NCBI GenBank assembly: GCA_964538515.1
Contig: CAZIEW010000009.1
Coordinates: 1 to 64,000, forward strand
Length of the DNA stretch: 64,000 nucleotides
Direction of reading: 5' to 3'
Origin: CALBZH01 sp964538515
GTDB taxonomy: Bacteria > Desulfobacterota > Syntrophobacteria > Syntrophobacterales > Syntrophobacteraceae
Positions 33,706-41,356 of this stretch are shown piece after piece. The translations under genes were made by a program, and so were the position numbers. The notes beneath the pieces are model-generated. The model searched no databases and had not been told where the DNA came from. It saw only the letters and a program-made list of their open reading frames with translations. The number at the start of each line of letters is the position of its first letter. Within the stretch, counting starts at the first letter, position 1.

Positions 33706-34887
33706 ATGGAACAGGCTGTGATCGTGAGCGCAGTAAGAACCCCTGTCGGCAGCTTTGGCAGATCGCTCAATGCTGTCTCTGCGATACATCTCGGCGTTGT
33801 GGCCCTCAAGGAAGCTCTGAGCCGGATCCAGCTCGATCCCGGCCAAGTGGATGAAGTGATTCTCGGCAACGTCTTGCAGGCCGGCCTCGGGCAGAACCCG
33901 GCACGGCAGGTCAGCATCAACGCAGGCCTGCCCAAGGAAGTGCCGGCAGTCAGCGTCAACAAGGTTTGCGCTTCCGGCATCAAGTCGGTCATGTTCGCCG
34001 CCCAGGCGGTCCAGGTGGGCGACGCCGAAGTCGTTGTCGCGGGCGGGATCGAGAACATGAGTGCCGCGCCCTATGCCCTTCCCGGCGCACGCTGGGGACA
34101 GCGGATGGGAGATGGAAAGCTGGTCGACCTCATGATCCTGGACGGCCTCTGGGATGCTTTCAACGGCTACCACATGGGAAATACGGCGGAAAACGTAGCC
34201 GCCAAGTTCAATGTGTCGCGCCAGGAACAGGACGAATTCGCGCTTGCGAGCCAGCAGAAGGCCGAAGCCGCCATCAAGAGCGGGCGCTTCAAGGATGAGA
34301 TCGTGCCCGTCGAGATTCCCCAGCGCAAAGGCGCAACGGTTCTGTTCGACACCGACGAGCATCCGCGCTTTGGAACCACAATCGAGGCGCTCAGCAAGCT
34401 CAAGCCCGCCTTCAGCCCCACCGGCACGGTCACCGCCGGCAACGCATCCGGCATCAACGACGGCGCCGCGATCCACATCGTCATGAGCGCCAAGAAGGCT
34501 GCTTCCCTGGGGCTCAAGCCGCTGGCCATCATCCGCGCCTATGCCTCCAGCGGCGTCGATCCAGCCATCATGGGAATCGGTCCCATCCGCGCCAGTCAGA
34601 AGGCCCTTGCCAAGGCTGGCTGGACTGCTTCCGACCTGGACGTGATTGAAGCCAACGAGGCCTTTGCTGCCCAAGCGATTGTAGTCAACCGCGAAATGGG
34701 CTGGGACCTTTCGAAGGTGAACGTGAACGGCGGTGCCATTGCCATCGGCCATCCCATTGGGGCCTCCGGCGCACGCATTCTGACAACCCTTCTCTATGAA
34801 ATGCAGAAACGGGATGCCAAGAAGGGACTGGCCACCCTGTGCATCGGTGGTGGTCAGGGCTCCGCCATCGCGGTGGAGCGTCCCTAG
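33706..34887 (+). CDS. Acetyl-CoA C-acetyltransferase / thiolase (393 aa)
   Basis: Condenses or cleaves (acetoacetyl/3-ketoacyl)-CoA. Start at ATG 33706 (MEQAVIVSAVRTP) because GGAGG lies 5 nt upstream; the ATG at 33694 has none. The catalytic triad is complete: Cys88 in VNKVCASGIKSV, His349 in GHPIGASGAR and Cys379 in LCIGGGQG. Length matches biosynthetic/degradative thiolase II. The TAG stop comprises the first bases of MITE copy 3, and precise removal of the element restores TAA. Crotonase and acyl-CoA dehydrogenase follow, so it probably acts in short-chain acyl-CoA metabolism. Confidence 0.96.
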   Translation: MEQAVIVSAVRTPVGSFGRSLNAVSAIHLGVVALKEALSRIQLDPGQVDEVILGNVLQAGLGQNPARQVSINAGLPKEVPAVSVNKVCASGIKSVMFAAQAVQVGDAEVVVAGGIENMSAAPYALPGARWGQRMGDGKLVDLMILDGLWDAFNGYHMGNTAENVAAKFNVSRQEQDEFALASQQKAEAAIKSGRFKDEIVPVEIPQRKGATVLFDTDEHPRFGTTIEALSKLKPAFSPTGTVTAGNASGINDGAAIHIVMSAKKAASLGLKPLAIIRAYASSGVDPAIMGIGPIRASQKALAKAGWTASDLDVIEANEAFAAQAIVVNREMGWDLSKVNVNGGAIAIGHPIGASGARILTTLLYEMQKRDAKKGLATLCIGGGQGSAIAVERP

Positions 34888-34979
34888 TGCTCTGTCAGCG
34901 TTGTTTCGCGGGCGCCCCCCTTTGATTGCCCCTCAAGGGGGGTTTGGTTATCCGGCACCATCAAGTTGGCGAAGCACTA
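34885..34979. mobile_element. MITE-like element, copy 3 (95 bp), inserted in the thiolase stop codon
   Basis: Begins TAGTGCTCTGTCAGC, ends GAAGCACTA, and has the shared core CCCCCCTTTGATTG with a G-rich complement. The right terminal repeat is more diverged than in copy 1. Its first TAG is the thiolase stop. With the element and one TA removed the sequence reads CGT CCC TAA, so the insertion was in the TA of a TAA codon. It separates thiolase from crotonase and could act as a weak terminator or RNA hairpin. Confidence 0.85.
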
Positions 34980-35045
34980 ACCCGCATTGCGCACGGATTG
35001 GATGCAGCCAGACCATCTGCCATCACATGGAGGAGGATTCAAACC

Positions 35046-35837
35046 ATGGCGTACGAGAACATTCTCTTTGAAGTTCAGAACGGCGTGGGCGTGCTCACGT
35101 TCAATCGCCCCAAGGCACTCAATGCGCTGAACCCGGCGACCCTCGAAGAAGTGAACGATGTCATCGACAAGACCCGAAGCGATGATTCCATTCGGGTGCT
35201 CGTTCTGACCGGAGCCGGCGACAAGGCCTTCGTGGCCGGAGCGGACATTTCCGAGTTCCCCAAAATGAATCCCCTGCAAGCCCGGATGTTCGCCGAGCGG
35301 GGGCAGGAGATTTTCTTCAAACTGGAAAGCCTTCCCAAGCCCGTGATCGCCTGCGTGAACGGATTCGCTCTGGGCGGTGGCTGCGAGCTCGCCATGAGCT
35401 GCGATTTCATCTATGCCTCGGACAAAGCGAAGTTCGGCCAGCCCGAGATCAACCTGGGCATCATTCCCGGTTTCGGAGGAACGCAGCGGTTGTCCCGGCT
35501 GATCGGACGGGCCAAGGCGAAAGAGCTGTGCATGACGGCCGAAATGCTCGATGCTCAGCAAGCAAAGGAGCTAGGGTTGGCAGCCAAGGTTTTTCCGGCG
35601 GACCAGTTGGTCGAAGAAACGATGAAGATCGCCAAACAGCTCGCAGCCAAGAGTCCGTCGGCCCTTCGCGCCATCAAGCTCGTCACCGACCGGGGCTTCG
35701 ATATTGATCTCAAAAACGGGTGCGCTCTTGAGGCCGAGGCGTTCGGGAACGCCTTCGCGAGCGAGGATGCCAAGGAAGGGGTGGCTGCTTTTCTCGAAAA
35801 GAGGAAGCCGGTCTTCAAAGGATCTCTTTCCAGCTAG
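35046..35837 (+). CDS. Enoyl-CoA hydratase/isomerase (crotonase) family (263 aa)
   Basis: Hydrates trans-2-enoyl-CoA to 3-hydroxyacyl-CoA. The start MAYENILFEV is supported by GGAGGAGG just upstream; an earlier TTG lies inside the MITE. VAGADISEFPKM forms the oxyanion/CoA site. Both catalytic glutamates are present, Glu114 in GGGCELAMSCD and Glu134 in GQPEINLGIIPGFGGTQRL. Length is normal. With the upstream thiolase and downstream acyl-CoA dehydrogenase it supplies three of the four beta-oxidation activities; 3-hydroxyacyl-CoA dehydrogenase is not in the window. Confidence 0.95.
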   Translation: MAYENILFEVQNGVGVLTFNRPKALNALNPATLEEVNDVIDKTRSDDSIRVLVLTGAGDKAFVAGADISEFPKMNPLQARMFAERGQEIFFKLESLPKPVIACVNGFALGGGCELAMSCDFIYASDKAKFGQPEINLGIIPGFGGTQRLSRLIGRAKAKELCMTAEMLDAQQAKELGLAAKVFPADQLVEETMKIAKQLAAKSPSALRAIKLVTDRGFDIDLKNGCALEAEAFGNAFASEDAKEGVAAFLEKRKPVFKGSLSS

Positions 35838-35949
35838 ACCAGCCAGCCATATAGACCGCTGAACGTTGTGAGCCGCCCATGACGGCGGTTGATGCGATAG
35901 AGCAACGGGCAGCCATTGCGAAGATCATCCGCACGCGGAAGGAGCTGTA

Positions 35950-37098
35950 ATGAATTTCGAACTGACTGAAGAACAAAAAATGATCCAGGACATGGCGAGG
36001 AAGTTCGCCGAGCGCGAGATCAAGCCGGTCGCAGCCGAGTTGGATCGCACGCATCAACATCCCGCTGAGATCGTCGCCAAAATGGGTGAATTGGGCCTTC
36101 TGGGCGTCACCATTCCCGACGAGTACGGCGGAGCCGGCATGGACTACATCTGCTATGTGCTCTCCATGATCGAAATATCCAAGGCCTGCGCCTCGTGCGG
36201 TGTGATCATGAGCGTTTGCAACAGCCTTTACAATTTCCCGGTGTTCAAATACGGGACTGAGGAGCAGAAGCAGAAATACCTCCGCCCGGTTGCCAGCGGC
36301 GAAGCGCTCGGCTGCTACGGCCTGACGGAAGCGGGCGCCGGGTCCGACCCCGCCAAGATGGCAACGACCGCCGTACTCGACGGCAACGAATGGGTGATCA
36401 ACGGCACGAAGAAGTTCATCACCAACGGCAACGTTGCCAGCTACTGCGTTCTGGCTGCCGTGACCGACAAGAGTGCAGGCTATAAGGGGATTAGCTCCTT
36501 TATCGTCGACCTCAAGAACACCAAGGGCTTCAAGGTCGGCACGGTCGAAGAAAAGTTGGGCATCAACGCTTCGGGCACCGCGGAGCTGGTCTTCGAGGAC
36601 GCGCGGATTCCCAAGGAGAACCTGCTCGGCAACTTGGGGGAAGGCTTCAAGCAGATGCTGACCACCCTGGACGGCGGCCGCATCGGCATTGCCTCCCAGG
36701 CTTTGGGAATCGGACGCGCCGTTCTGGATGAGGCCATCGAGTACGCCCAAACGCGCGAGCAGTTCGGACGCCCCATTTCATCCTTCCAGGCGATCCAGTG
36801 GAAGCTCGCCGACATTGCAACCCAGCTCGATGCGGCCGAGCTCCTGACCCTGCGGGCGGCGTGGCTCGAACAAAACCACAAACACTATGAAAAAGAAGCA
36901 GCCATGGCCAAGCTCCTCGCTTCGGACACGGCCATGTGGGCCGCCGTGGAGGGCGTCCAGGTCCTCGGTGGCTACGGCTACTGCAAAGACTATCCCATGG
37001 AGCGCCATATGCGTGATGCCAAGATCACGCAGATTTATGAGGGCACCAACGAAATCATGCGGCTGGTCATTGCCCGTAATGCTCTCAAACAGCGCTGA
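35950..37098 (+). CDS. Acyl-CoA dehydrogenase, short-chain/butyryl-CoA type (382 aa)
   Basis: FAD enzyme oxidising acyl-CoA to enoyl-CoA. Full-length: N-terminal helical domain (FELTEEQKMIQDMARKFAER), CYGLTEAGAGSDPA and WVINGTKKFITNG (FAD/CoA site), REQFGRPISSFQAIQWKLAD, QVLGGYGYCKDYPMER, and the catalytic base Glu364 in IYEGTNEIMR. This Glu position is the one used by short-chain and butyryl-CoA dehydrogenases. AAGGAG precedes the ATG. Electron acceptor EtfAB is not in the window. A strong terminator follows, so it ends the transcription unit. Confidence 0.96.
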   Translation: MNFELTEEQKMIQDMARKFAEREIKPVAAELDRTHQHPAEIVAKMGELGLLGVTIPDEYGGAGMDYICYVLSMIEISKACASCGVIMSVCNSLYNFPVFKYGTEEQKQKYLRPVASGEALGCYGLTEAGAGSDPAKMATTAVLDGNEWVINGTKKFITNGNVASYCVLAAVTDKSAGYKGISSFIVDLKNTKGFKVGTVEEKLGINASGTAELVFEDARIPKENLLGNLGEGFKQMLTTLDGGRIGIASQALGIGRAVLDEAIEYAQTREQFGRPISSFQAIQWKLADIATQLDAAELLTLRAAWLEQNHKHYEKEAAMAKLLASDTAMWAAVEGVQVLGGYGYCKDYPMERHMRDAKITQIYEGTNEIMRLVIARNALKQR

Positions 37099-37136
37099 TC
37101 CGGTATCCGCAATAAACTGAATAAAGTAAAGAAAAC

Positions 37137-37175
37137 AAAAAGCCCTGGATGCTGCCGCATTCAGGGCTTTTTATT
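37137..37175 (+). terminator. Rho-independent terminator after the acyl-CoA dehydrogenase gene
   Basis: AAAAAGCCCTG (37137-37147) pairs with CAGGGCTTTTT (37162-37172), followed by ATTT. The A- and T-tracts make it effective in both directions, also closing the rpsU side. Confidence 0.9.
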
Positions 37176-37334
37176 TCCGTCCGACCCGCAAGATCAGGCC
37201 GATCCTTCGAGCTCTTGTCAGCGCAGGGACGACGCAGGCAAGTCAACGCTGCCCGTGCTGAAGTGTGGCCTCACGTTTCATTTCACGCCCCCACTCGATG
37301 ATCTGTTCGCGTCACAGACCCCATGGGAGAGGTT

Positions 37335-37529
37335 CTACCCGGAACGCATGAGTCTGCGCTCTCGCCGCTGAATCCTCTTGATGGCCTTCTTCTTCTTGAT
37401 GCGACGCCGCTCTCCTTTGGAGAGGTAATAATTGTGGCGGCGCAAGACCGGCTGGACATTCTTCTGGAAATCTTTGCGGAGCTTGCGAATCTTTTTCTCA
37501 ATGCTCTCTCTTGGTTCGGCCTCCGGCAT
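37335..37529 (-). CDS. rpsU: 30S ribosomal protein S21 (64 aa)
   Basis: A small, very basic protein: ESIEKKIRKLRKDF followed by LRRHNYYLSKGERRRIKKKK, the pattern of S21 (FEKALRRFKR ... RRREYYEKPSxKRKRK), with an Arg/Lys-rich tail. Length is right for S21. AGGTAGGTG precedes the ATG. S21 binds near the anti-Shine-Dalgarno region of 16S rRNA and aids initiation. It stands alone between the terminator and miaB. The sequence is rather diverged from the textbook S21, so a little doubt remains. Confidence 0.82.
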   Translation of the reverse strand: MPEAEPRESIEKKIRKLRKDFQKNVQPVLRRHNYYLSKGERRRIKKKKAIKRIQRRERRLMRSG

Positions 37530-37716
37530 TCAGTATTCACCTACCTTTCGGAAAAAGCATGCATTCTTTCGGATGCTCCCCCCGCCTTCCTTCCACATGC
37601 TTTGGCGGGCGAAGGGCGCAACCCGTACGACTCGGGCATCCATTGCTTGCCTGCAGGAATCCCATAAACGGTGCATACTACTTGAAGCCTTCACACATAT
37701 CAAGCAAAGATTCCGC

Positions 37717-39114
37717 TCAGCTCGAAACGAGCTCTCCTCGGAGCGAATGGGCAAACGCCTCGACGATTTTCACCACGGCAAGCCGCCCCACCAGCTCCCC
37801 AGCGCCCGGGAAGTTGACAATCCGGTTCTGCTGGGTGCGGCCCGTCAGCTGACCGTTGGACGCACGGCTGGGGCCTTCCACCAGAATCTCTCGAATCGCT
37901 CCCACTTCCGCCAGGCTCTTGCGGACGGTGATCCGGGCTTGAAGCGACTGGAGCTCGCTCAGACGACGCGCCTTGGTTTTCTCGGAGATCTCATCCCCCA
38001 TCTGACTGGCGCGGGTGCCCGGCCGATGCGAGTACCGAAAGGAGAACAGGTTGTCGTACTGGACGTCCTGCAGAAGCTTCAGCGTTTCTTCGAAATCGCC
38101 TTCCGTTTCGCCGGGGAATCCCACCATCACGTCCGCCGTCAACCCGATCTCGGGGCACACATCGCGAAGGCGCGCAATTTTTTCCCGGTACTGCGCCGAG
38201 GTGTATTTCCGGTTCATGAGGGAGAGGATCCTGTCCGAGCCGGCCTGCACGGGGAGATGAAGATGTTTGCAGAGCTTCGGGAGATCCCGAAAGCAGCCCA
38301 TGAGATCAGCTGTCAGATCTTTTGGGTGCGACGTCGTGAAACGGATCCTCTGGATGTCCGTCTCATCGTGAATGCGGCGCAAGAGGTCAACGAACGAATG
38401 CTCTTCCTGCAACCCCACGCCGTAAGAATTGACATTTTGTCCCAGCAGGAGAGCTTCCCGGGCACCGCCGGCGACCAGAAGATTGATCTCGTGAAGGATC
38501 TCGTCAACGGGGCGACTTCTCTCTCGACCCCGCACCAGCGGAACAATGCAATAGGTGCAGAAGTTGTTGCATCCCTGCATGATGGTAACCGGCGCGACAA
38601 TGCCGCTGGGTATGGATTCGCATCGGTGAAACAGCGTCGTCCACGAGGTGTCGTCCTCATCACCGAGCCACGCCAGACGCTTGACCTCCCCCTCCTGGAT
38701 CCGTCCCAATAAGTCCCCTACCGATGTGATGGCCCTCGTCCCCAACACCAGGTCCAAGGTGTCGAATCGTTCCAGAAGACGCTCGCCCAACTGTTGCGCC
38801 ACACAACCGGCGACGATGATCTTGAGGCCGGGTCGGCGCTCCTTGTATCGTTTCAATCGCCCTAAAAAGGAATGAACCTTCTGCTCGGCCTTGGCTCGGA
38901 CCGAACAGGTGTTGAGAAAGATCACGTCCGCTTCCTGAAGGCTATGCGTCACGACGTAGCCGCTCAGCCCCAGGAGCCGCTCCACGCGCAAGGAATCGTA
39001 TTCGTTCATCTGACAGCCAAAGGTTCGCACGAAGAGGCGTCCCGCCGGCTCACTGCTTGACCGCTTCACCCCCGACTCCACATCAACAACCTTAAATACC
39101 TTCGATCGTTTCAT
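37717..39114 (-). CDS. miaB: tRNA-2-methylthio-N6-dimethylallyladenosine synthase (465 aa)
   Basis: Radical-SAM methylthiotransferase modifying A37 of tRNAs that read UNN codons. The N-terminal MTTase domain has TFGCQMNEYDS, LNTCSVRAKAEQK and VAGCVAQQLG (Cys34, 70, 104, auxiliary cluster). The radical-SAM motif is GCNNFCTYC (Cys182, 186, 189) with VPLVRGRERSR. A C-terminal TRAM domain (REILVEGPSRASNGQLTGRTQ) is present. The ATG at 39114 lies inside the end of the upstream DUF4911 gene, implying translational coupling; a TTG four codons earlier is an alternative. Confidence 0.94.
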   Translation of the reverse strand: MKRSKVFKVVDVESGVKRSSSEPAGRLFVRTFGCQMNEYDSLRVERLLGLSGYVVTHSLQEADVIFLNTCSVRAKAEQKVHSFLGRLKRYKERRPGLKIIVAGCVAQQLGERLLERFDTLDLVLGTRAITSVGDLLGRIQEGEVKRLAWLGDEDDTSWTTLFHRCESIPSGIVAPVTIMQGCNNFCTYCIVPLVRGRERSRPVDEILHEINLLVAGGAREALLLGQNVNSYGVGLQEEHSFVDLLRRIHDETDIQRIRFTTSHPKDLTADLMGCFRDLPKLCKHLHLPVQAGSDRILSLMNRKYTSAQYREKIARLRDVCPEIGLTADVMVGFPGETEGDFEETLKLLQDVQYDNLFSFRYSHRPGTRASQMGDEISEKTKARRLSELQSLQARITVRKSLAEVGAIREILVEGPSRASNGQLTGRTQQNRIVNFPGAGELVGRLAVVKIVEAFAHSLRGELVSS

Positions 39115-39346
39115 CCGCCATCGCAATCGACCTCAGTTGCAGTCGGTCCCCCAGACCCGCCAGCACCCGGTCCACATCCCCTTCGCATCCGGGTGCCATG
39201 CTGATCCGTACCAGCCCCAAACCGGGATCGATCGTGCTCACGCACGCGATCCCTTCATACGCCTCGATCGTGAAGCGCAGATAACCGATCCGGGCGCGAT
39301 CGACCAGCACATATCGAGCCGTTGTGCGTATGGGAACAGGAACCAT
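39092..39346 (-). CDS. DUF4911 family small protein (84 aa)
   Basis: A small protein of the DUF4911 type: an ARYVLVDRARIGYLRFTIEAYEG core, then VRISMAPGCEGDVDRVLAGL. It resembles the small ferredoxin-fold-like alpha/beta proteins found next to miaB in deltaproteobacteria. GGAGAT lies before the ATG. It overlaps the miaB start by ~23 bp in another frame, so the two are surely co-translated, and a role linked to MiaB or tRNA modification is a reasonable inference. Biochemistry unknown. Confidence 0.75.
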   Translation of the reverse strand: MVPVPIRTTARYVLVDRARIGYLRFTIEAYEGIACVSTIDPGLGLVRISMAPGCEGDVDRVLAGLGDRLQLRSIAMADETIEGI

Positions 39347-39461
39347 TGAAATCTCCTTTTGCTCTTAAAAAGACTGTGATACCAAATAGCCCGGTAGTCC
39401 GCATCCCGTCGAGCACTTTTTCGACGAATACGTTCATCGACCGCTGCCAGGAAGCCTCAGC

Positions 39462-40799
39462 ATGAAATATTGCCTCCTCACCGCCTTGCTCGCTACGGTT
39501 TTGGCCGTTTCATACAGTTCGGCGACTTCCGCCGTGCCTCCCGGCAAGAAGCTCCAGGTCTACGCCAGCCATGGCGAAGCCGTCTACCGACACGAAGAAC
39601 GGTCCAAGAGCCAGAAGCAAGCAGTTCAGGCTTTCCTTGTCGATGGGGTCGCACAGGCCCTGGCCTCCCTGTCGGGCTCATCCAGGACGAGCGAGATCAC
39701 CCGAGCTGCCCGAGAAAGGATCTTGAAACTGCCCGAGCGATACGTCGAGAGTTACCGCGTCAACGCCGAAGGACCCACCAAAGGGGTGTATCGAGTCAGC
39801 GGTCTGGTCACCGTGAATATGGACTCTCTCAAAAAGGAGCTGGAGACTCACGCAATCCATCCGACGCAGGCACCGGCGCCCATTGCCTCACCGAAACAGG
39901 TTTCCGCGACAGGCAAGAGCGACGCTCCCCCGGTTCCTGTGGTGCGGGAGAAGTCAGCGTCCCAGGCGAATCTTTCGGGAGGGGATGGCTTCTCCAAGTC
40001 CAGTGTGTGTTGGGCCGTGGCGGAAAAGTGGGAGGATCAATGGATCTTGCCTGGCGGGAATGCGGGTGGTCAATCGCCGTTTTCGCGTTATTTGCTCCAG
40101 GAGACCGAAGATTTTAACTGGACGCTTTCCTTTCTCGAACCGGAGGAGGTCAGCGTCGATCCGGATGGCAACGTGCCGGTCGACCGGGTTGCGGCTTCGG
40201 CGACGCGCGCGGGATCCAAACTCGCCGTCCTAGGGAAGGTAACCAGCTCTTCCGCCGGAGACCCGTCCCAGAAGACCACCGTTTCGGCGGACTTGCGCCT
40301 TGTCGAGGCGAGCTCCGGGAAAGTGATCGCCGATGTCCGCAAAGAAACGATCACGGAATCGGGATCCATCCAGGAAGCCATCATGGGGTTGGCGAGCCAG
40401 GTCGCTTCACAGTTGGACCGCACCCTTCAGCCGGATCAGGCTCGACCGGCCCAGGCGGAGAAACCGGCCGAGCGCTCGACACCGGCAAAACCGCCGGATG
40501 GGACGTGGGTTCTCGACATCCAGGGCGAAGGCCACTACACCGCGTGGGAGCCCCTGCTCAATGCCCTCAGGAAAACGTATCCCGACGTACGTCTTTCAAG
40601 CGTGGACGTTGACGAAGTCAAAACAAAGCTCTCCGTCGAGGGAATCGATGAGGCGTTTTTCACTTCGGCACAGGATGCACCGATCTTGCGAGACCTCCGG
40701 ATCAGCGTGAAGCGCGTCTCGACCGAGCTTCGGCACATAGAGCTTTCTGTGGAGAGCGGAGACGGTGCGACGGGGGCATCGATGGAGCCAAGGCCATGA
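39462..40799 (+). CDS. Secreted protein with FlgT/LPP20-like N-terminal domain (445 aa)
   Basis: The signal peptide (KYCLLTALLATVLAVSYSSATSA) is clear. Residues ~35-130 (SHGEAVYRHEERSKSQKQAV ... YVESYRVNAEGPTKGVYRVSG) match the pattern of the FlgT N-terminal/LPP20-type domain, seen in periplasmic or outer-membrane-associated proteins. A Pro-rich linker follows, then a middle domain (VLGKVTSS ... ADLRLVEASSGKVIADVRKE) like the nucleotide-binding-site-free periplasmic domain of CsgG/TolB-N type proteins. The C-terminal domain (DIQGEGHYTAWEPLLNALRK) has no match I know. Its stop overlaps the next ATG (ATGA). No flagellar genes are nearby, so a flagellar role is not implied. Confidence 0.7.
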   Translation: MKYCLLTALLATVLAVSYSSATSAVPPGKKLQVYASHGEAVYRHEERSKSQKQAVQAFLVDGVAQALASLSGSSRTSEITRAARERILKLPERYVESYRVNAEGPTKGVYRVSGLVTVNMDSLKKELETHAIHPTQAPAPIASPKQVSATGKSDAPPVPVVREKSASQANLSGGDGFSKSSVCWAVAEKWEDQWILPGGNAGGQSPFSRYLLQETEDFNWTLSFLEPEEVSVDPDGNVPVDRVAASATRAGSKLAVLGKVTSSSAGDPSQKTTVSADLRLVEASSGKVIADVRKETITESGSIQEAIMGLASQVASQLDRTLQPDQARPAQAEKPAERSTPAKPPDGTWVLDIQGEGHYTAWEPLLNALRKTYPDVRLSSVDVDEVKTKLSVEGIDEAFFTSAQDAPILRDLRISVKRVSTELRHIELSVESGDGATGASMEPRP

Positions 40800-41332
40800 C
40801 GGTTCCCAACGTCCTGACTCTCGGGCGTATCTTGCTTACTCCCCTCCTCGTTTGGCTGCTTCTCGACGGAGACCTTGAACTGGCACTGCTGGTCTTTCTC
40901 ATCGCCGGTCTGACGGACGGGCTGGACGGCTTGATTGCCCGGGTGTTCAATCAGAAGTCCCGGCTGGGGGCTTATTTGGACCCTCTGGCCGACAAAATCC
41001 TTCTGGTGTCGAGCTTTATCCTGCTGGCTCATCTCCAGGTGGTTCCCGTGTGGCTCGTGATCATCGCCGTGAGCCGGGACGTGATCATTCTGCTCGGCAT
41101 CATGACGCTCATGTTCCATGATATTGACTTTGCGATCAAACCCTCGTGGGTGAGCAAAGCGACAACCGTCTTTCAGTTGGTCACGGTCCTTGCGGCGATG
41201 AGCTCGAGCTTATTCAAGCTCCCCACTCCGGTTTATTGGGCCCTGTATCTGATCACCGCCGCTCTGTCCATCGCAAGCGGCGTTCACTATCTCCTCAAGG
41301 GAGTCAGCCTTCTCGACGCACGAAGAGGTTGA
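40796..41332 (+). CDS. CDP-alcohol phosphatidyltransferase (178 aa)
   Basis: Integral membrane enzyme transferring a phosphatidyl group from CDP-diacylglycerol to an alcohol. The complete D-G-x2-A-R-x8-G-x3-D-x3-D motif is present (Asp44 to Asp66). About six hydrophobic segments cover the protein. Starts NVLTLGRILLTP, as in PgsA/cardiolipin-synthase-like members, so glycerol-3-phosphate or phosphatidylglycerol are likely acceptors. Overlaps the preceding secreted-protein gene by 4 bp and precedes the kinase gene by 24 bp, so the three are probably co-transcribed. Confidence 0.9.
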   Translation: MTVPNVLTLGRILLTPLLVWLLLDGDLELALLVFLIAGLTDGLDGLIARVFNQKSRLGAYLDPLADKILLVSSFILLAHLQVVPVWLVIIAVSRDVIILLGIMTLMFHDIDFAIKPSWVSKATTVFQLVTVLAAMSSSLFKLPTPVYWALYLITAALSIASGVHYLLKGVSLLDARRG

Positions 41333-41356
41333 CCGCTCCTTGTGGCGGGCTGCCCC

